Shown here: positions 26,311 to 36,391 of the stretch, piece by piece | Position numbering within the stretch: the stretch's first letter is position 1 | Layout of the letters: each line of letters opens with the position of its first letter | Source of the DNA: Bradyrhizobium liaoningense | GTDB taxonomy: Bacteria > Pseudomonadota > Alphaproteobacteria > Rhizobiales > Xanthobacteraceae | Direction of reading: 5' to 3' | DNA: 64,000 nt | Assembly: GCF_018130955.1 (NCBI RefSeq) | Contig: NZ_JAFCJM010000010.1 | Location: 62,001-126,000, forward strand | The notes under the pieces: model-generated | Databases searched by the model: none | The model's input: only the letters and a program-made list of their open reading frames with translations | What the model was told of the DNA's origin: nothing | Position numbers and translations under genes: made by a program

Positions 26311-26332
26311 CGAAATAACGCGCGACACGATC

Positions 26333-26359
26333 GATGCGGTAGGCGGGGCCTACCGCATC
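26333..26359 (+). terminator. Hairpin terminator after the chemoreceptor gene
   Basis: An 11-bp perfect stem, GATGCGGTAGG with CCTACCGCATC, around a 5-base loop, 23 bases after the chemoreceptor stop. The T-tract after it is weak, so termination may be rho-assisted. Confidence 0.55.
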
Positions 26360-26415
26360 TCACGCCCGAGACCTACATAGAGCAGGTCGTCCCACGGCGC
26401 GAAAGGTGTCCTGCC

Positions 26416-26820
26416 ATGCAGCCTGTTTCCATCCTCCTCAACATCCTCTGGATTCTGATCGGTGGCGCATGGATGGCGTTCGGCTGGCTGGTTGCCGCCG
26501 TCATCATGGCCATCACCATCATCGGCCTGCCCTGGGCGCGCGCCGCCTTCAATATCGCGGTCTACACGCTGCTGCCCTTTGGCTCCAGGGCCGTGCGCCG
26601 TGACGAGCTGACTGGTCAAAGCGATATCGGCACCGGGCCGCTTGGCGTGATCGGCAATCTGATCTGGTTCGTGCTCGCCGGCTGGTGGCTCGCGATCGGG
26701 CACGTGCTCACCGCGATCGTGCTGGCCGTCACCATCATCGGCATTCCCTTCGCCTGGGCGCATCTGAAGCTTGCCGGCATCGCGCTGTGGCCGATCGGCA
26801 AGGTGATCGTGCCGGCGTGA
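26416..26820 (+). CDS. YccF-domain inner-membrane protein
   Basis: A 134-residue membrane protein built from two YccF repeats (about residues 3-60 and 75-130). Each repeat has a strong hydrophobic helix pair and the family motif TIIGLPWARAAFNIAVYTLLPFG or TIIGIPFAWAHLKLAGIALWPIG. Function is unknown beyond inner-membrane location. The ATG at 26416 is the first in frame and matches the usual YccF N-terminus. It lies alone between the chemoreceptor terminator and the carboxylase gene. Confidence 0.85.
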   Translation: MQPVSILLNILWILIGGAWMAFGWLVAAVIMAITIIGLPWARAAFNIAVYTLLPFGSRAVRRDELTGQSDIGTGPLGVIGNLIWFVLAGWWLAIGHVLTAIVLAVTIIGIPFAWAHLKLAGIALWPIGKVIVPA

Positions 26821-26957
26821 CGCCGTCGCCTGGGCTGATATTCCGGCTCGCGGCATCGGCACGCGCCGCGATCGCCGTTTCGCTTGACTCCGCGCCCGAC
26901 AGAAGTTGACGTCTCCGTGCATCCGCCGCAAAACCTGTGGCGAATGGAGACCGCTCA

Positions 26958-29900
26958 ATGTCGTTCCGAAAACTTCTGATTGCCAATCGCGGCGAGATCG
27001 CCATCCGCATCGCGCGTGCCGCGGCAGATAGCGGCATTGCCACGGTCGCGATCCATCCTGCTGATGACGAGCTGTCGCTGCATGTCCGCGTTGCCGATGA
27101 GGCGGTCGAAATTCCGGGCCGCGGTGCGCGGGCCTATCTCGATATTGAGAGCGTGGTAAAGACCGCCAAAGCCGCCGGCTGCGACGCTGTGCACCCCGGC
27201 TATGGCTTCCTGAGCGAGAACGCCGACTTCGCCAAGGCTTGCGCGGCACAGGGCATCACGTTCGTCGGGCCGAAGGCCGCCGCACTCGAGCTGTTCGGCG
27301 ACAAGGTCGCGGCACGGCAGCTCGCAAAGCGCTGCGGCGTGCCGATCATCGCCGGCACCTCCGGCCCGTCCTCGCTCGAGGAGATCAAGGCGTTCTTCGA
27401 GTCGCTCGGCAAGAGCGCCGCCATCGTCATCAAGGCGATGGCCGGCGGCGGCGGTCGCGGCATGCGCGTCGTGGAGAAGGCTGGCGATCTCGCAGAGGCC
27501 TATGCGCGCTGCCAGTCCGAAGCCAAGGCCGCGTTCGGCTATGACGGCGTTTATGCCGAGCGCCTGATCCGGAAAGCGCGTCACATCGAGGTGCAGATCA
27601 TCGGCGACCATCATGGCGCGATCAGCCATCTCTGGGAGCGCGAATGCACCATTCAGCGCCGCCACCAGAAGCTGGTCGAGGTGGCGCCGAGCCCCTCGCT
27701 CAGCGATACCTTGCGCGGCCGCATCATCGAGGCGGCGAAGCAGCTCGCGACGGCCGCGGCCTACGACAATCTCGGCACCTTCGAATTCCTGGTCGACGGC
27801 ACCGCCGAGGAGAGCTTTGCCTTCATCGAGGCCAATCCGCGACTCCAGGTCGAGCACACCGTCACTGAAGCTGTGCTCGGTGTCGATCTCGTCCGCGCCC
27901 AACTCGCGGTCGCGTCGGGCGCGACGCTGGCGTCGCTTGGTCTTGCGCAAGAGTCCGTTCAAAAGCCGCGTGGTTACGCCATGCAGCTCCGCGTCAACAT
28001 GGAGACGCTGGACGAGACGGGCGCGACGCATCCGACCGGCGGTACTCTTGCGGTGTTCGAGCCGCCGTCGGGGCCCGGCGTGCGCGTCGACAGCTTTGGC
28101 TATGCCGGCTACAAGACCAGCGCCGCCTTCGACTCCCTGCTCGCAAAAGTCATCGTGCATACGCCGAGCGAGGCCTGGCACGACGTCGTCGCAAAGGCGT
28201 CGCGCGGCTTGCGCGAGTTCCGCATCGACGGCGTCGTCACCAACATCGCCTTTCTCCAGGCGGTCCTGGCCCATCCCGACTTCAAGACCAATCGCATCGC
28301 GACCGATTTCATCGATCGCAACATCGCAAAGCTGGTGGAAGCCGCCGATGGCGCCGCGCGGCCGCTGTTCTTCGCCACCACCGACCACGCTGGCGAACAC
28401 GGAGCGCCAACGCCTGTTGCGCTAGCCGTGCCGGAAGGCGCGGTGATGGTAGCAACCCCCTTGCAGGGCACGGTGGTCACGATCCAGGTCGCCGAGGGCG
28501 AAATCGTGCGGCCCGGCCAGCAGCTCGCGGTGATCGAATCCATGAAGATGGAGCATCTCGTCATGGCGGAGCAGGGCGGCCGCGTGATGAAGCTGGTCGC
28601 GGGCGACGGCGTCACCCTGATGCATGGCGAGCCGATCCTCTATCTCGAACCACTCGATGTCGCCGCCGATACCACCTCCCAGGAAACCGATATCGACCTC
28701 GACCACATCCGCCCCGACCTTGCCGAGCTGATCGCGCGCCAGGCCAATACGCTGGACGAAAATCGCCCCTCGTCCGTCGAGCGCCGCCGCAACACCAATC
28801 AGCGCACCGCGCGCGAAAACGTCGCGCAGCTCGTCGACGACGGCTCGTTCATGGAATATGGCAGCCTCGCCATTGCCGCTCAGCGCCGCCGCCGCAAGCT
28901 GGACGACCTCATCAAGAACACGCCGGCCGACGGGCTCATCATGGGGGTCGCCACCGTCAATGCCGAGGCGTTCGGCCCGGAAGGCGCGCGCTGCATGGTG
29001 GTCGCCTATGACTACACCGTGCTCGCGGGCACGCAAGGTCACATGAACCACAAGAAGATCGACCGCATGCTCACGCTGGCGGAGCAGTGGCGCATTCCGC
29101 TGGTGTTCTATGCCGAAGGCGGCGGCGGCCGTCCGGGTGATACCGACCGTCTCGGCATGACCGGCCTCGACGGCCCGTCCTTCGTGCAATTCGCAAAACT
29201 CTCCGGCCTCGTGCCCGTGGTCGGCATCGTCTCCGGCTATTGCTTCGCCGGCAACGCGGCGATGCTCGGCTGCTGCGACGTCATCATCGCCACCAGGAAC
29301 GCCTCGATCGGCATGGGCGGCCCCGCCATGATCGAGGGCGGCGGGCTCGGCGTCTATCACCCGGCCGAGGTCGGCCCGGTCTCCTTCCAATCGCCGAACG
29401 GCGTCGTCGATATCCTCGTCGAGGACGAGGAAGAGGCGACGCGCGTCGCTCAAAAATACCTGTCCTACTTTCAAGGAGCGCTGACCGAGTGGAAGGCCCC
29501 CGACCAGCGCCTGCTGCGCCGCGCGATTCCCGAGAACCGGCTGCGCGTCTATGACATCCGCACCGTGATCGATCTGCTCGCGGACACCGACTCCGTGCTC
29601 GAGATCCGCCGCGACTACGGCGTCGGCATGATCACCGCCTTCATCCGCATCGAGGGCAAGCCCTTTGGCCTGATCGCCAACAATCCGCGCCATCTCGGCG
29701 GCGCGATCGATGCCGATGCCGGCGACAAGGCGGCGCGCTTCCTCCAGCTTTGCGACGCCTTCGACATCCCGATCGTCTCGCTTTGCGACACGCCCGGCTT
29801 CATGGTCGGCCCCGAGGCCGAAAAGACCGCGATCGTGCGCCACGTCGCGCGCATGTTCGTGACAGGCGCGAGCCTCACCGTGCCGCTGTTCGGCATCGTC

Positions 29901-30263
29901 CTGCGCAAGGGCTATGGGCTGGGGGCGCAATCGATGATCGGCGGCGGCTTCCACGCCTCCTTCTTTACGGCGGCCTGGCCGACCGGCGAGTTCGGCGGTA
30001 TGGGCCTGGAGGGCTATGTGCGCCTCGGCTTCCGCAAGGAAATGGAGGCGATCGCCGACCCCGTCGAGCGCGAGACTTACTATCGCAACAAGGTCGCCGA
30101 GCTCTACGCCAACGGCAAGGCCGTCTCGATCGCCTCGGTGTTCGAGATCGACAACGTCATCGATCCCTCCGAGACTCGCCGCTGGATCATGGCCGGCCTG
30201 CGCTCGGTGCCGAAACCACCGGCGCGGACCGAGAAGAAGCGCCCCTGCGTCGACACCTGGTGA
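26958..30263 (+). CDS. Fused biotin-dependent acyl-CoA carboxylase (biotin carboxylase + biotin carrier + carboxyltransferase)
   Basis: A 1101-residue single-chain carboxylase. The biotin carboxylase domain (about 1-450) starts KLLIANRGEIAIRIARAA and holds AGGGGRGMRVV and the HIEVQIIGDHHG segment. The biotin carrier domain has ESMKMEH near residue 530, with the biotinylated Lys at about 531. The carboxyltransferase beta and alpha halves (about 590-1101) include GYCFAGNAAMLG and the late GGFHASFFTAAWPTGEFGGMGLEGYV. It carboxylates a short acyl-CoA using ATP and bicarbonate; acetyl-, propionyl- or another CoA ester cannot be told apart by eye. ATG at 26958 has SD GGAGA. The long minus-strand frame across it is a GC shadow. 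Confidence 0.93.
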   Translation: MSFRKLLIANRGEIAIRIARAAADSGIATVAIHPADDELSLHVRVADEAVEIPGRGARAYLDIESVVKTAKAAGCDAVHPGYGFLSENADFAKACAAQGITFVGPKAAALELFGDKVAARQLAKRCGVPIIAGTSGPSSLEEIKAFFESLGKSAAIVIKAMAGGGGRGMRVVEKAGDLAEAYARCQSEAKAAFGYDGVYAERLIRKARHIEVQIIGDHHGAISHLWERECTIQRRHQKLVEVAPSPSLSDTLRGRIIEAAKQLATAAAYDNLGTFEFLVDGTAEESFAFIEANPRLQVEHTVTEAVLGVDLVRAQLAVASGATLASLGLAQESVQKPRGYAMQLRVNMETLDETGATHPTGGTLAVFEPPSGPGVRVDSFGYAGYKTSAAFDSLLAKVIVHTPSEAWHDVVAKASRGLREFRIDGVVTNIAFLQAVLAHPDFKTNRIATDFIDRNIAKLVEAADGAARPLFFATTDHAGEHGAPTPVALAVPEGAVMVATPLQGTVVTIQVAEGEIVRPGQQLAVIESMKMEHLVMAEQGGRVMKLVAGDGVTLMHGEPILYLEPLDVAADTTSQETDIDLDHIRPDLAELIARQANTLDENRPSSVERRRNTNQRTARENVAQLVDDGSFMEYGSLAIAAQRRRRKLDDLIKNTPADGLIMGVATVNAEAFGPEGARCMVVAYDYTVLAGTQGHMNHKKIDRMLTLAEQWRIPLVFYAEGGGGRPGDTDRLGMTGLDGPSFVQFAKLSGLVPVVGIVSGYCFAGNAAMLGCCDVIIATRNASIGMGGPAMIEGGGLGVYHPAEVGPVSFQSPNGVVDILVEDEEEATRVAQKYLSYFQGALTEWKAPDQRLLRRAIPENRLRVYDIRTVIDLLADTDSVLEIRRDYGVGMITAFIRIEGKPFGLIANNPRHLGGAIDADAGDKAARFLQLCDAFDIPIVSLCDTPGFMVGPEAEKTAIVRHVARMFVTGASLTVPLFGIVLRKGYGLGAQSMIGGGFHASFFTAAWPTGEFGGMGLEGYVRLGFRKEMEAIADPVERETYYRNKVAELYANGKAVSIASVFEIDNVIDPSETRRWIMAGLRSVPKPPARTEKKRPCVDTW

Positions 30264-30360
30264 GGGCAGCACAGCGACGCTGCCTCCTCCCGGTTCCCGA
30301 TTGACATCCCCGCCTGGGCTGCCAGACTTTGCACAATAATTCAGGGTGGAGACGTACGGG

Positions 30361-32217
<1,857 letters not shown>

Positions 32218-32227
32218 CGTGTCGCTT

Positions 32228-32369
32228 ACCCTCTCCCCTTGTGGGAGAGGGTGTCTCGCAAAGCGGCGAGACGGGTGAGGGGTCTCTCTCAGCGAACTCG
32301 CTTGGCAGTACCTGGATAGAACCCCTCATCCGGCGCTTCGCGCCACCTTCTCCCACAAGGGGAGAAGGG
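32228..32369. repeat. Composite intergenic hairpin repeat (CTCTCCCACAAGGGGAGA type)
   Basis: ACCCTCTCCCC-TTGTGGGAGAGGGTG at the left and CACCTTCTCCCACAAGGGGAGAAGG at the right form an inverted pair across 142 bp, with shorter inner palindromes (GGCGCTTCGCGCC, GTCTCGC...GCGAGAC). This is a recurrent kind of intergenic element in Bradyrhizobium-type genomes. It lies between convergent genes and could terminate both. A partial relative is seen at about 2236-2258. Confidence 0.7.
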
Positions 32370-32382
32370 AAGAAGACCGAGT

Positions 32383-32937
32383 CTACGAAAAATCCGTCCA
32401 GCTCAGATGCCGCGAATCGAGGTCGCCGACCGTGACCGCGTCGCGCGTCTCACGCGGGGTGTGAAAACCGCTGCGCAGGTACACGAGCGGGGTTGCCTCG
32501 GCGGAATGCGAGACGCCGCGCACTTCGCCGACAAAAATCGAATGCGTCTTGGTCTCGAACTCCTGCGCCAGCACGCAGTCGAATGTGGCGACGGCATCCT
32601 GCAGCACCGGCGCGCCGGTCGCCGCCGTGGTCCATTGCCCGAAGCCAAAGCGGTCGTCGCCGTTGACACCTTTCTGGCCGCTGAAGGTCAGCGCCAGCAT
32701 GGCGTGGTCCTCGCTGAGGAAGTTGATGGCGAAGGCGCCTTCCTCGCGGATCCGCGCATGCGCGCTGGCGTTGCGGTTGACGCAGACGATCAGTGACGGC
32801 GGGCTATCCGACAGCGAGCAGGCCGACGTCACGGTGAGGCCGGTGCGCCTGCCGTGCTCGGCGCCGACGGTCACCAGCGCGACAGCGCCTGCGCATTGCC
32901 GCATGGCCTGCTTGAAATTCGTGGGGTCGATGCTCAT
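32383..32937 (-). CDS. Flavin reductase family protein (FMN-binding split barrel)
   Basis: A 184-residue flavin reductase of the HpaC/FRP-like type. The family core is visible as RQCAGAVALVTVGAEHGRRTGLTVTSACSLSDSPPSLIVCVNRNAS and FAINFLSEDHAMLA, with the late DCVLAQEFETKTHSIFVGEV strand. It supplies reduced FMN or FAD to a partner monooxygenase. The ATG at 32937 with SD-like AGAGACC is chosen; the frame to 33063 adds an unrelated N-terminus. It lies 122 bp downstream of a luciferase-like monooxygenase gene on the same strand, the classic two-component pairing. Confidence 0.87.
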   Translation of the reverse strand: MSIDPTNFKQAMRQCAGAVALVTVGAEHGRRTGLTVTSACSLSDSPPSLIVCVNRNASAHARIREEGAFAINFLSEDHAMLALTFSGQKGVNGDDRFGFGQWTTAATGAPVLQDAVATFDCVLAQEFETKTHSIFVGEVRGVSHSAEATPLVYLRSGFHTPRETRDAVTVGDLDSRHLSWTDFS

Positions 32938-32976
32938 GCGCTGGTCTCTTGCAAGACCCGGGACCGCCTGGCGATC

Positions 32977-33020
32977 CGGGTGAGGGATATTGGTTCCCTG
33001 AAACCGTAATCCCTCACCCG
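32977..33020. repeat. Short inverted repeat between the monooxygenase and flavin reductase genes
   Basis: CGGGTGAGGGAT at 32977-32988 pairs exactly with ATCCCTCACCCG at 33009-33020, a 12-bp stem with a 20-base loop. A smaller CGCTCCC/GGGAGCG palindrome lies at 33033-33053. It resembles the hairpin elements elsewhere in the window and may reduce read-through or stabilise the upstream mRNA. Confidence 0.5.
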
Positions 33021-33059
33021 CGCTTTGAGCACCGCTCCCCTGGAATGGGAGCGATGACA

Positions 33060-34157
33060 TCACGCTGCCTTGCGCGAGGTGTTGAGATGCTTAAGCCGCG
33101 GCATCACCTCGTTCTTGAGCAGATCGAGCGAATGCCGCCAGGCCTGCGGCTTGTGCTTGTAGTCGAAGCCAAATACCAGCAGCACGCCGAAGCCGCCGAC
33201 CTCGTCGTAGATCTTTTCGATCTTCTCGGCGACCGTCGATGGCGAGCCGATGATCCAGTTCCGCCGTGCGCAATATTCGACGGTGACGTCGCTATCGGGC
33301 ACGTCGGGCGCGTGCTTCAGATAGTCCTTGAAGCCGAAATGGCCGAGCAGCGGCAAAAAGTATTCGCTCATCATCCGGCCCATCATGTCGCCGGTCGACA
33401 GCTTCCAGGCTTCCTCGTCGGTGTCGGCGACGAAGACCTCGCGCACCAGCCGCCAATCCTGCCGGTTCGGCTTGCGTCCGGTCTTGGCGGCGCCGATCTC
33501 CACGGAGTCCCAATGGCTGCCGACATAGGCCGGGTTGAGGTTGAGGCTCATCGGGATGAAGCCGCGCTCGCCGGCAAGTTTTAGCGTGTCCGAGTTCTTC
33601 GACAGCCCGGCGACGCCGATCGGCGGATGCGGCGCCTGCACCGGCTTGATGTGGGGCTTCAGGAAATCGAACATCGTGTCCGGCTTGGTCACCGTCCAGT
33701 ACTTGCCCTTGTGGGTGAAGGGCGCCGGTTCGGTCCACAGCTTCAAAATGATCTCCAGCGCCTCGCGGGTCATGTCGCGGTTCTGGCCGCTCATGCCATC
33801 GACGTTGAACATCGCCCAGTCGCTCGGAAGGCCCGAGGCCGCGACACCAAAATTCAGGCGTCCTTCGGAGAGATGGTCGAGCATCGCGACGCGGTTGGCG
33901 AGCTCGGCGGGATGGTGATAGGGCAGCAGGAAGCCGCCGGGTCCGATGCGGATGTTCTTGGTCTGCAGCAGCGCCTGCGCAATCAAAAGATCCGGCGTGG
34001 GATTGGGCTCCCAGGGCGCGGTGTGATGTTCGCCGATCCAGGCTTCCTGGTAGCCGAGCTCGTCGAGCCAGCGCATGGTTTGCAGGTCCCAGTCGTTCCC
34101 TTCCTTCAAGCCGCACTCCGGCGGATGCGAAGGCATCGTGAAGTAGCCGATCTGCAT
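33060..34157 (-). CDS. Luciferase-like flavin-dependent monooxygenase (LLM class)
   Basis: A 365-residue TIM-barrel oxidoreductase of the bacterial-luciferase family. Family segments are QIGYFTMPSHPPE at the N-terminus, WIGEHHTAPWEPNPTPDLL, RIGPGGFLLPYHHPAELANRVAMLDHLSEGR and FNVDGMSGQNRDMTREALEII. It uses FMNH2 and O2 to oxidise an unknown substrate. Its flavin partner is the reductase 122 bp downstream. The ATG at 34157 has SD GAGAGGAAG, and the longer frame to 34841 is shadow sequence over dgoK. The gene is divergent from dgoK across a 237-bp gap containing a strong palindrome at 34318-34360. Confidence 0.9.
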   Translation of the reverse strand: MQIGYFTMPSHPPECGLKEGNDWDLQTMRWLDELGYQEAWIGEHHTAPWEPNPTPDLLIAQALLQTKNIRIGPGGFLLPYHHPAELANRVAMLDHLSEGRLNFGVAASGLPSDWAMFNVDGMSGQNRDMTREALEIILKLWTEPAPFTHKGKYWTVTKPDTMFDFLKPHIKPVQAPHPPIGVAGLSKNSDTLKLAGERGFIPMSLNLNPAYVGSHWDSVEIGAAKTGRKPNRQDWRLVREVFVADTDEEAWKLSTGDMMGRMMSEYFLPLLGHFGFKDYLKHAPDVPDSDVTVEYCARRNWIIGSPSTVAEKIEKIYDEVGGFGVLLVFGFDYKHKPQAWRHSLDLLKNEVMPRLKHLNTSRKAA

Positions 34158-34317
34158 GGTGCTTCCTCTCTTTCGTTGCTGCTTTGCGGTCGCGTCTTGG
34201 ATGCGCGGTTTCGGCCATGGAGCAAGCGGTGTGCCAGTGCCTGAAAGGCGGCAAGGGGTGGAGAAAGGACTGGTTTGCGCCGGCAATAGCCGGTATCTCG
34301 ACAGGCGCACGTCCAGG

Positions 34318-34360
34318 ATCGTCTCACGCGTCGCAAGACGTGTCTTGCGGATGAGACGAT
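34318..34360. promoter_or_regulatory. Nested palindrome upstream of dgoK
   Basis: An inner perfect palindrome, CGCAAGAC-GT-GTCTTGCG (34332-34349), is flanked by an outer inverted pair, ATCGTCTCA (34318-34326) and TGAGACGAT (34352-34360). It lies in the divergent gap, five to eight bases before the first possible dgoK start codons (34365, 34368). It is not at a gene end, so an operator or leader hairpin controlling dgoK-dgoA is more likely than a terminator. Confidence 0.55.
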
Positions 34361-34394
34361 TGGGGTGATGAGAGATGCAAGGGTAGCGATCGAG

Positions 34395-35306
34395 ATGAGC
34401 GAGCCGGCCTATGTCGCGGTGGATTGGGGCACCAGCAGTTTTCGGCTCTGGCTGATCGACCGCGGCGGCGACATCCGCGCTGAACGGCGAAGCGATGAGG
34501 GCATGACGGCGGCAGCCAAGGCCGGCTTTGCCGACGTGCTGCAATCGCATCTCGACGCCGTCGGTGCTCCCTCCGACCTGCCCGTGCTGATCTGCGGCAT
34601 GGCCGGCGCGCGGCAGGGCTGGGTCGAGGCCGGCTATATCGATACGCCGGCGCGTCTTGCCGCGATCCTGGAGGGCGCCGTTTCCGTTCCCGGCCAGTCC
34701 CGCGACATCCGCATCTTGCCCGGTATCGCGCAGCGCGATGCGCGCGCGCCCGATGTGATGCGCGGTGAGGAAACCCAGTTGCTCGGTGCGCTCGGGCTGG
34801 ACGCCGCTGATGACGCGCTCGTCTGCATGCCCGGCACGCATTCGAAATGGGTGACGGTGACAGGCGGCACGGTGGCGCGCTTCGCCACCTTCATGACCGG
34901 CGAACTGTTCAGCGCCATCTCGCGCGAGACGATTCTATCGCATGCCGTCAACGGTGCCGGCGAAGCGGAGGACCGCGAGGCCTTCAAGGCGGCGCTGGTC
35001 GGGGCCTTCGAGGCGCCGGCGCAGGCCGCCAATCTTCTGTTCCGGGTGCGGTCGCGGCAACTCCTGTTCGGCGGCACCGCGGCTGCGGCGCGCGAGAGCA
35101 TTTCCGGCACCCTGATCGGGCTGGAGATGGCCGCGGAGCTTCCCGCCGCGCGCGGCGCCGCCGTGACACTGATTGCGTCAGGACAGCTTGCAGCGCGCTA
35201 TCGGGCGGCGATCGAGGCGCTGTCGGTGACCGTGCGCGTCATCGACGCCGACGAAGCTGTTCGCCGCGGGCTTTCCATGGCCGCGCGCGCCATCTGGACA
35301 CGATGA
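34395..35306 (+). CDS. dgoK: 2-dehydro-3-deoxygalactonokinase
   Basis: A 303-residue DgoK-family sugar kinase. The first phosphate motif is VAVDWGTSSFRLWLID, and CGMAGARQGW, MPGTHSKWVTV and TFMTGELFSAIS are family signatures. It phosphorylates 2-dehydro-3-deoxy-D-galactonate with ATP, giving the substrate of the next enzyme. Three in-frame starts exist: GTG 34365, ATG 34368 and ATG 34395. The last gives the usual N-terminus MSEPAYVAVDWG but has only a distant SD (AAGGG). It is followed 13 bp later by the aldolase gene dgoA, so the two form an operon. The galactonate dehydratase and transporter are not in the window. Confidence 0.9.
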   Translation: MSEPAYVAVDWGTSSFRLWLIDRGGDIRAERRSDEGMTAAAKAGFADVLQSHLDAVGAPSDLPVLICGMAGARQGWVEAGYIDTPARLAAILEGAVSVPGQSRDIRILPGIAQRDARAPDVMRGEETQLLGALGLDAADDALVCMPGTHSKWVTVTGGTVARFATFMTGELFSAISRETILSHAVNGAGEAEDREAFKAALVGAFEAPAQAANLLFRVRSRQLLFGGTAAAARESISGTLIGLEMAAELPAARGAAVTLIASGQLAARYRAAIEALSVTVRVIDADEAVRRGLSMAARAIWTR

Positions 35307-35319
35307 GAGGAATTTTCGC

Positions 35320-35952
35320 ATGAGCGTTCCGTTCCCGCCGATGAAGCGACCGCTGGTCGCGATCCTGCGCGGCGTGAAGCCCGACGAAGCCGACGGCATC
35401 GTCGACGTGCTGATCGCGGCCGGCCTGACCGCGATCGAAATCCCGCTCAACTCGCCCGATCCGTTCCGCTCCATCGCGTCGGCGGTCAAGCGCGCGCCGG
35501 CCGGTGTGCTCGTCGGTGCGGGCACCGTGCTGACCACTGACGATGTCGATCGTCTCAACGATGTCGGCGGCAAGCTGCTAGTGGCGCCGAATGTCGATCC
35601 GCAGGTGCTCGCGCGTGCCGGCAAGCACGGGATGGTGACGATGCCCGGCGTGTTCACGCCGACGGAGGCTCTGCTCGCCGCAAAGTCGGGCGCCTCAAGC
35701 CTGAAATTCTTCCCGGCGAGCGTGCTTGGAGCATCCGGCATTTCGGCGATCCGCGCCGTGCTTGCGCCCAACACGGTCGTTGCCGCCGTGGGCGGCATCT
35801 CCGAGAAAAACTTTGCGGAGTACATGAAGGTCGGCGTCCACGCCTTCGGCATGGGCTCGAGCCTCTACAAGCCCGGGATGACGGCCGCCGACATCGCGGT
35901 GCGCGCCAAGGCGACGATCGACGCTTACGATCAGGCTCTTCAAGGTAAGTAA
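35320..35952 (+). CDS. dgoA: 2-dehydro-3-deoxy-6-phosphogalactonate aldolase
   Basis: A 210-residue class I aldolase of the KDPG/KDPGal family. The catalytic Glu lies in AAGLTAIEIPLNSP (about residue 40) and the Schiff-base Lys in GASSLKFFPAS (about 129). VGAGTVLT and VAPNVDPQ are conserved. It cleaves 2-dehydro-3-deoxy-6-phosphogalactonate to pyruvate and glyceraldehyde 3-phosphate. ATG at 35320 has SD GAGAGGAA. Being next to dgoK makes the galactonate rather than the gluconate substrate most likely. Confidence 0.92.
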   Translation: MSVPFPPMKRPLVAILRGVKPDEADGIVDVLIAAGLTAIEIPLNSPDPFRSIASAVKRAPAGVLVGAGTVLTTDDVDRLNDVGGKLLVAPNVDPQVLARAGKHGMVTMPGVFTPTEALLAAKSGASSLKFFPASVLGASGISAIRAVLAPNTVVAAVGGISEKNFAEYMKVGVHAFGMGSSLYKPGMTAADIAVRAKATIDAYDQALQGK

Positions 35953-35957
35953 AGCCG

Positions 35958-36323
35958 TCAGCTTCGTCGCGCGGAGGGCCACACCAGCCGTTCGTGCCGG
36001 CGCGCGAAGCGGTGCCAGTGCAGCACCATGCCGACCAGCAGCGCCGGGACGAAGCCGAGAATGATGAGGAAGCCCGGCAACGGTTTTGGCGAGATGAACG
36101 CGATGGCGATATCCGAGATCAGCCAGAGCGCGGCGAACAGCACCGCAAAATCCATCCGCGGAAAGCGCAGATAATAGAACACCGCGGTGATGACGACGGC
36201 AGGCCCGATCGCAATCCCGATCATGACCGCCGTCAACTCTTTCGGGGTCACTGCATCCAGCACCATGGACGCCAGCAGCCAGATGGCGGCGAACATGGCA
36301 ATGATGTCGATGGGATGCCGCAC
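35958..36323 (-). CDS. Small polytopic membrane protein, GTG start
   Basis: A 121-residue protein with about four transmembrane helices: near 8-24 (IIAMFAAIWLLASMVLD), 32-50 (AVMIGIAIGPAVVITAVFYYL), 58-74 and 82-100 (GFLIILGFVPALLVGMVLH). The C-terminus is basic and cytoplasmic. I place the start at a GTG (36323) because GAAAGG lies about eight bases upstream and the reading frame above it is a shadow of the thioesterase gene. I do not recognise the family. It lies downstream of the thioesterase gene on the same strand (68 bp) and convergent with dgoA, five bases apart at the ends. Confidence 0.65.
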   Translation of the reverse strand: MRHPIDIIAMFAAIWLLASMVLDAVTPKELTAVMIGIAIGPAVVITAVFYYLRFPRMDFAVLFAALWLISDIAIAFISPKPLPGFLIILGFVPALLVGMVLHWHRFARRHERLVWPSARRS

Positions 36324-36391
36324 CGCGGTACCTTTCGCAGGAAACGCGATATCGTTGTTGCCGGAACCGCGGCCGTCAAGCCCGAATCCGC

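Noticed and set aside
24655..26328. Minus-strand 557-codon frame across the chemoreceptor
   Set aside because: Mirror of the low-complexity, helical MCP signalling domain; no motif or SD.
34158..34841. N-terminal extension of the luciferase-like monooxygenase
   Set aside because: The extra 228 codons are antisense to dgoK and run through its promoter; the ATG at 34157 has a strong SD and fits the family.
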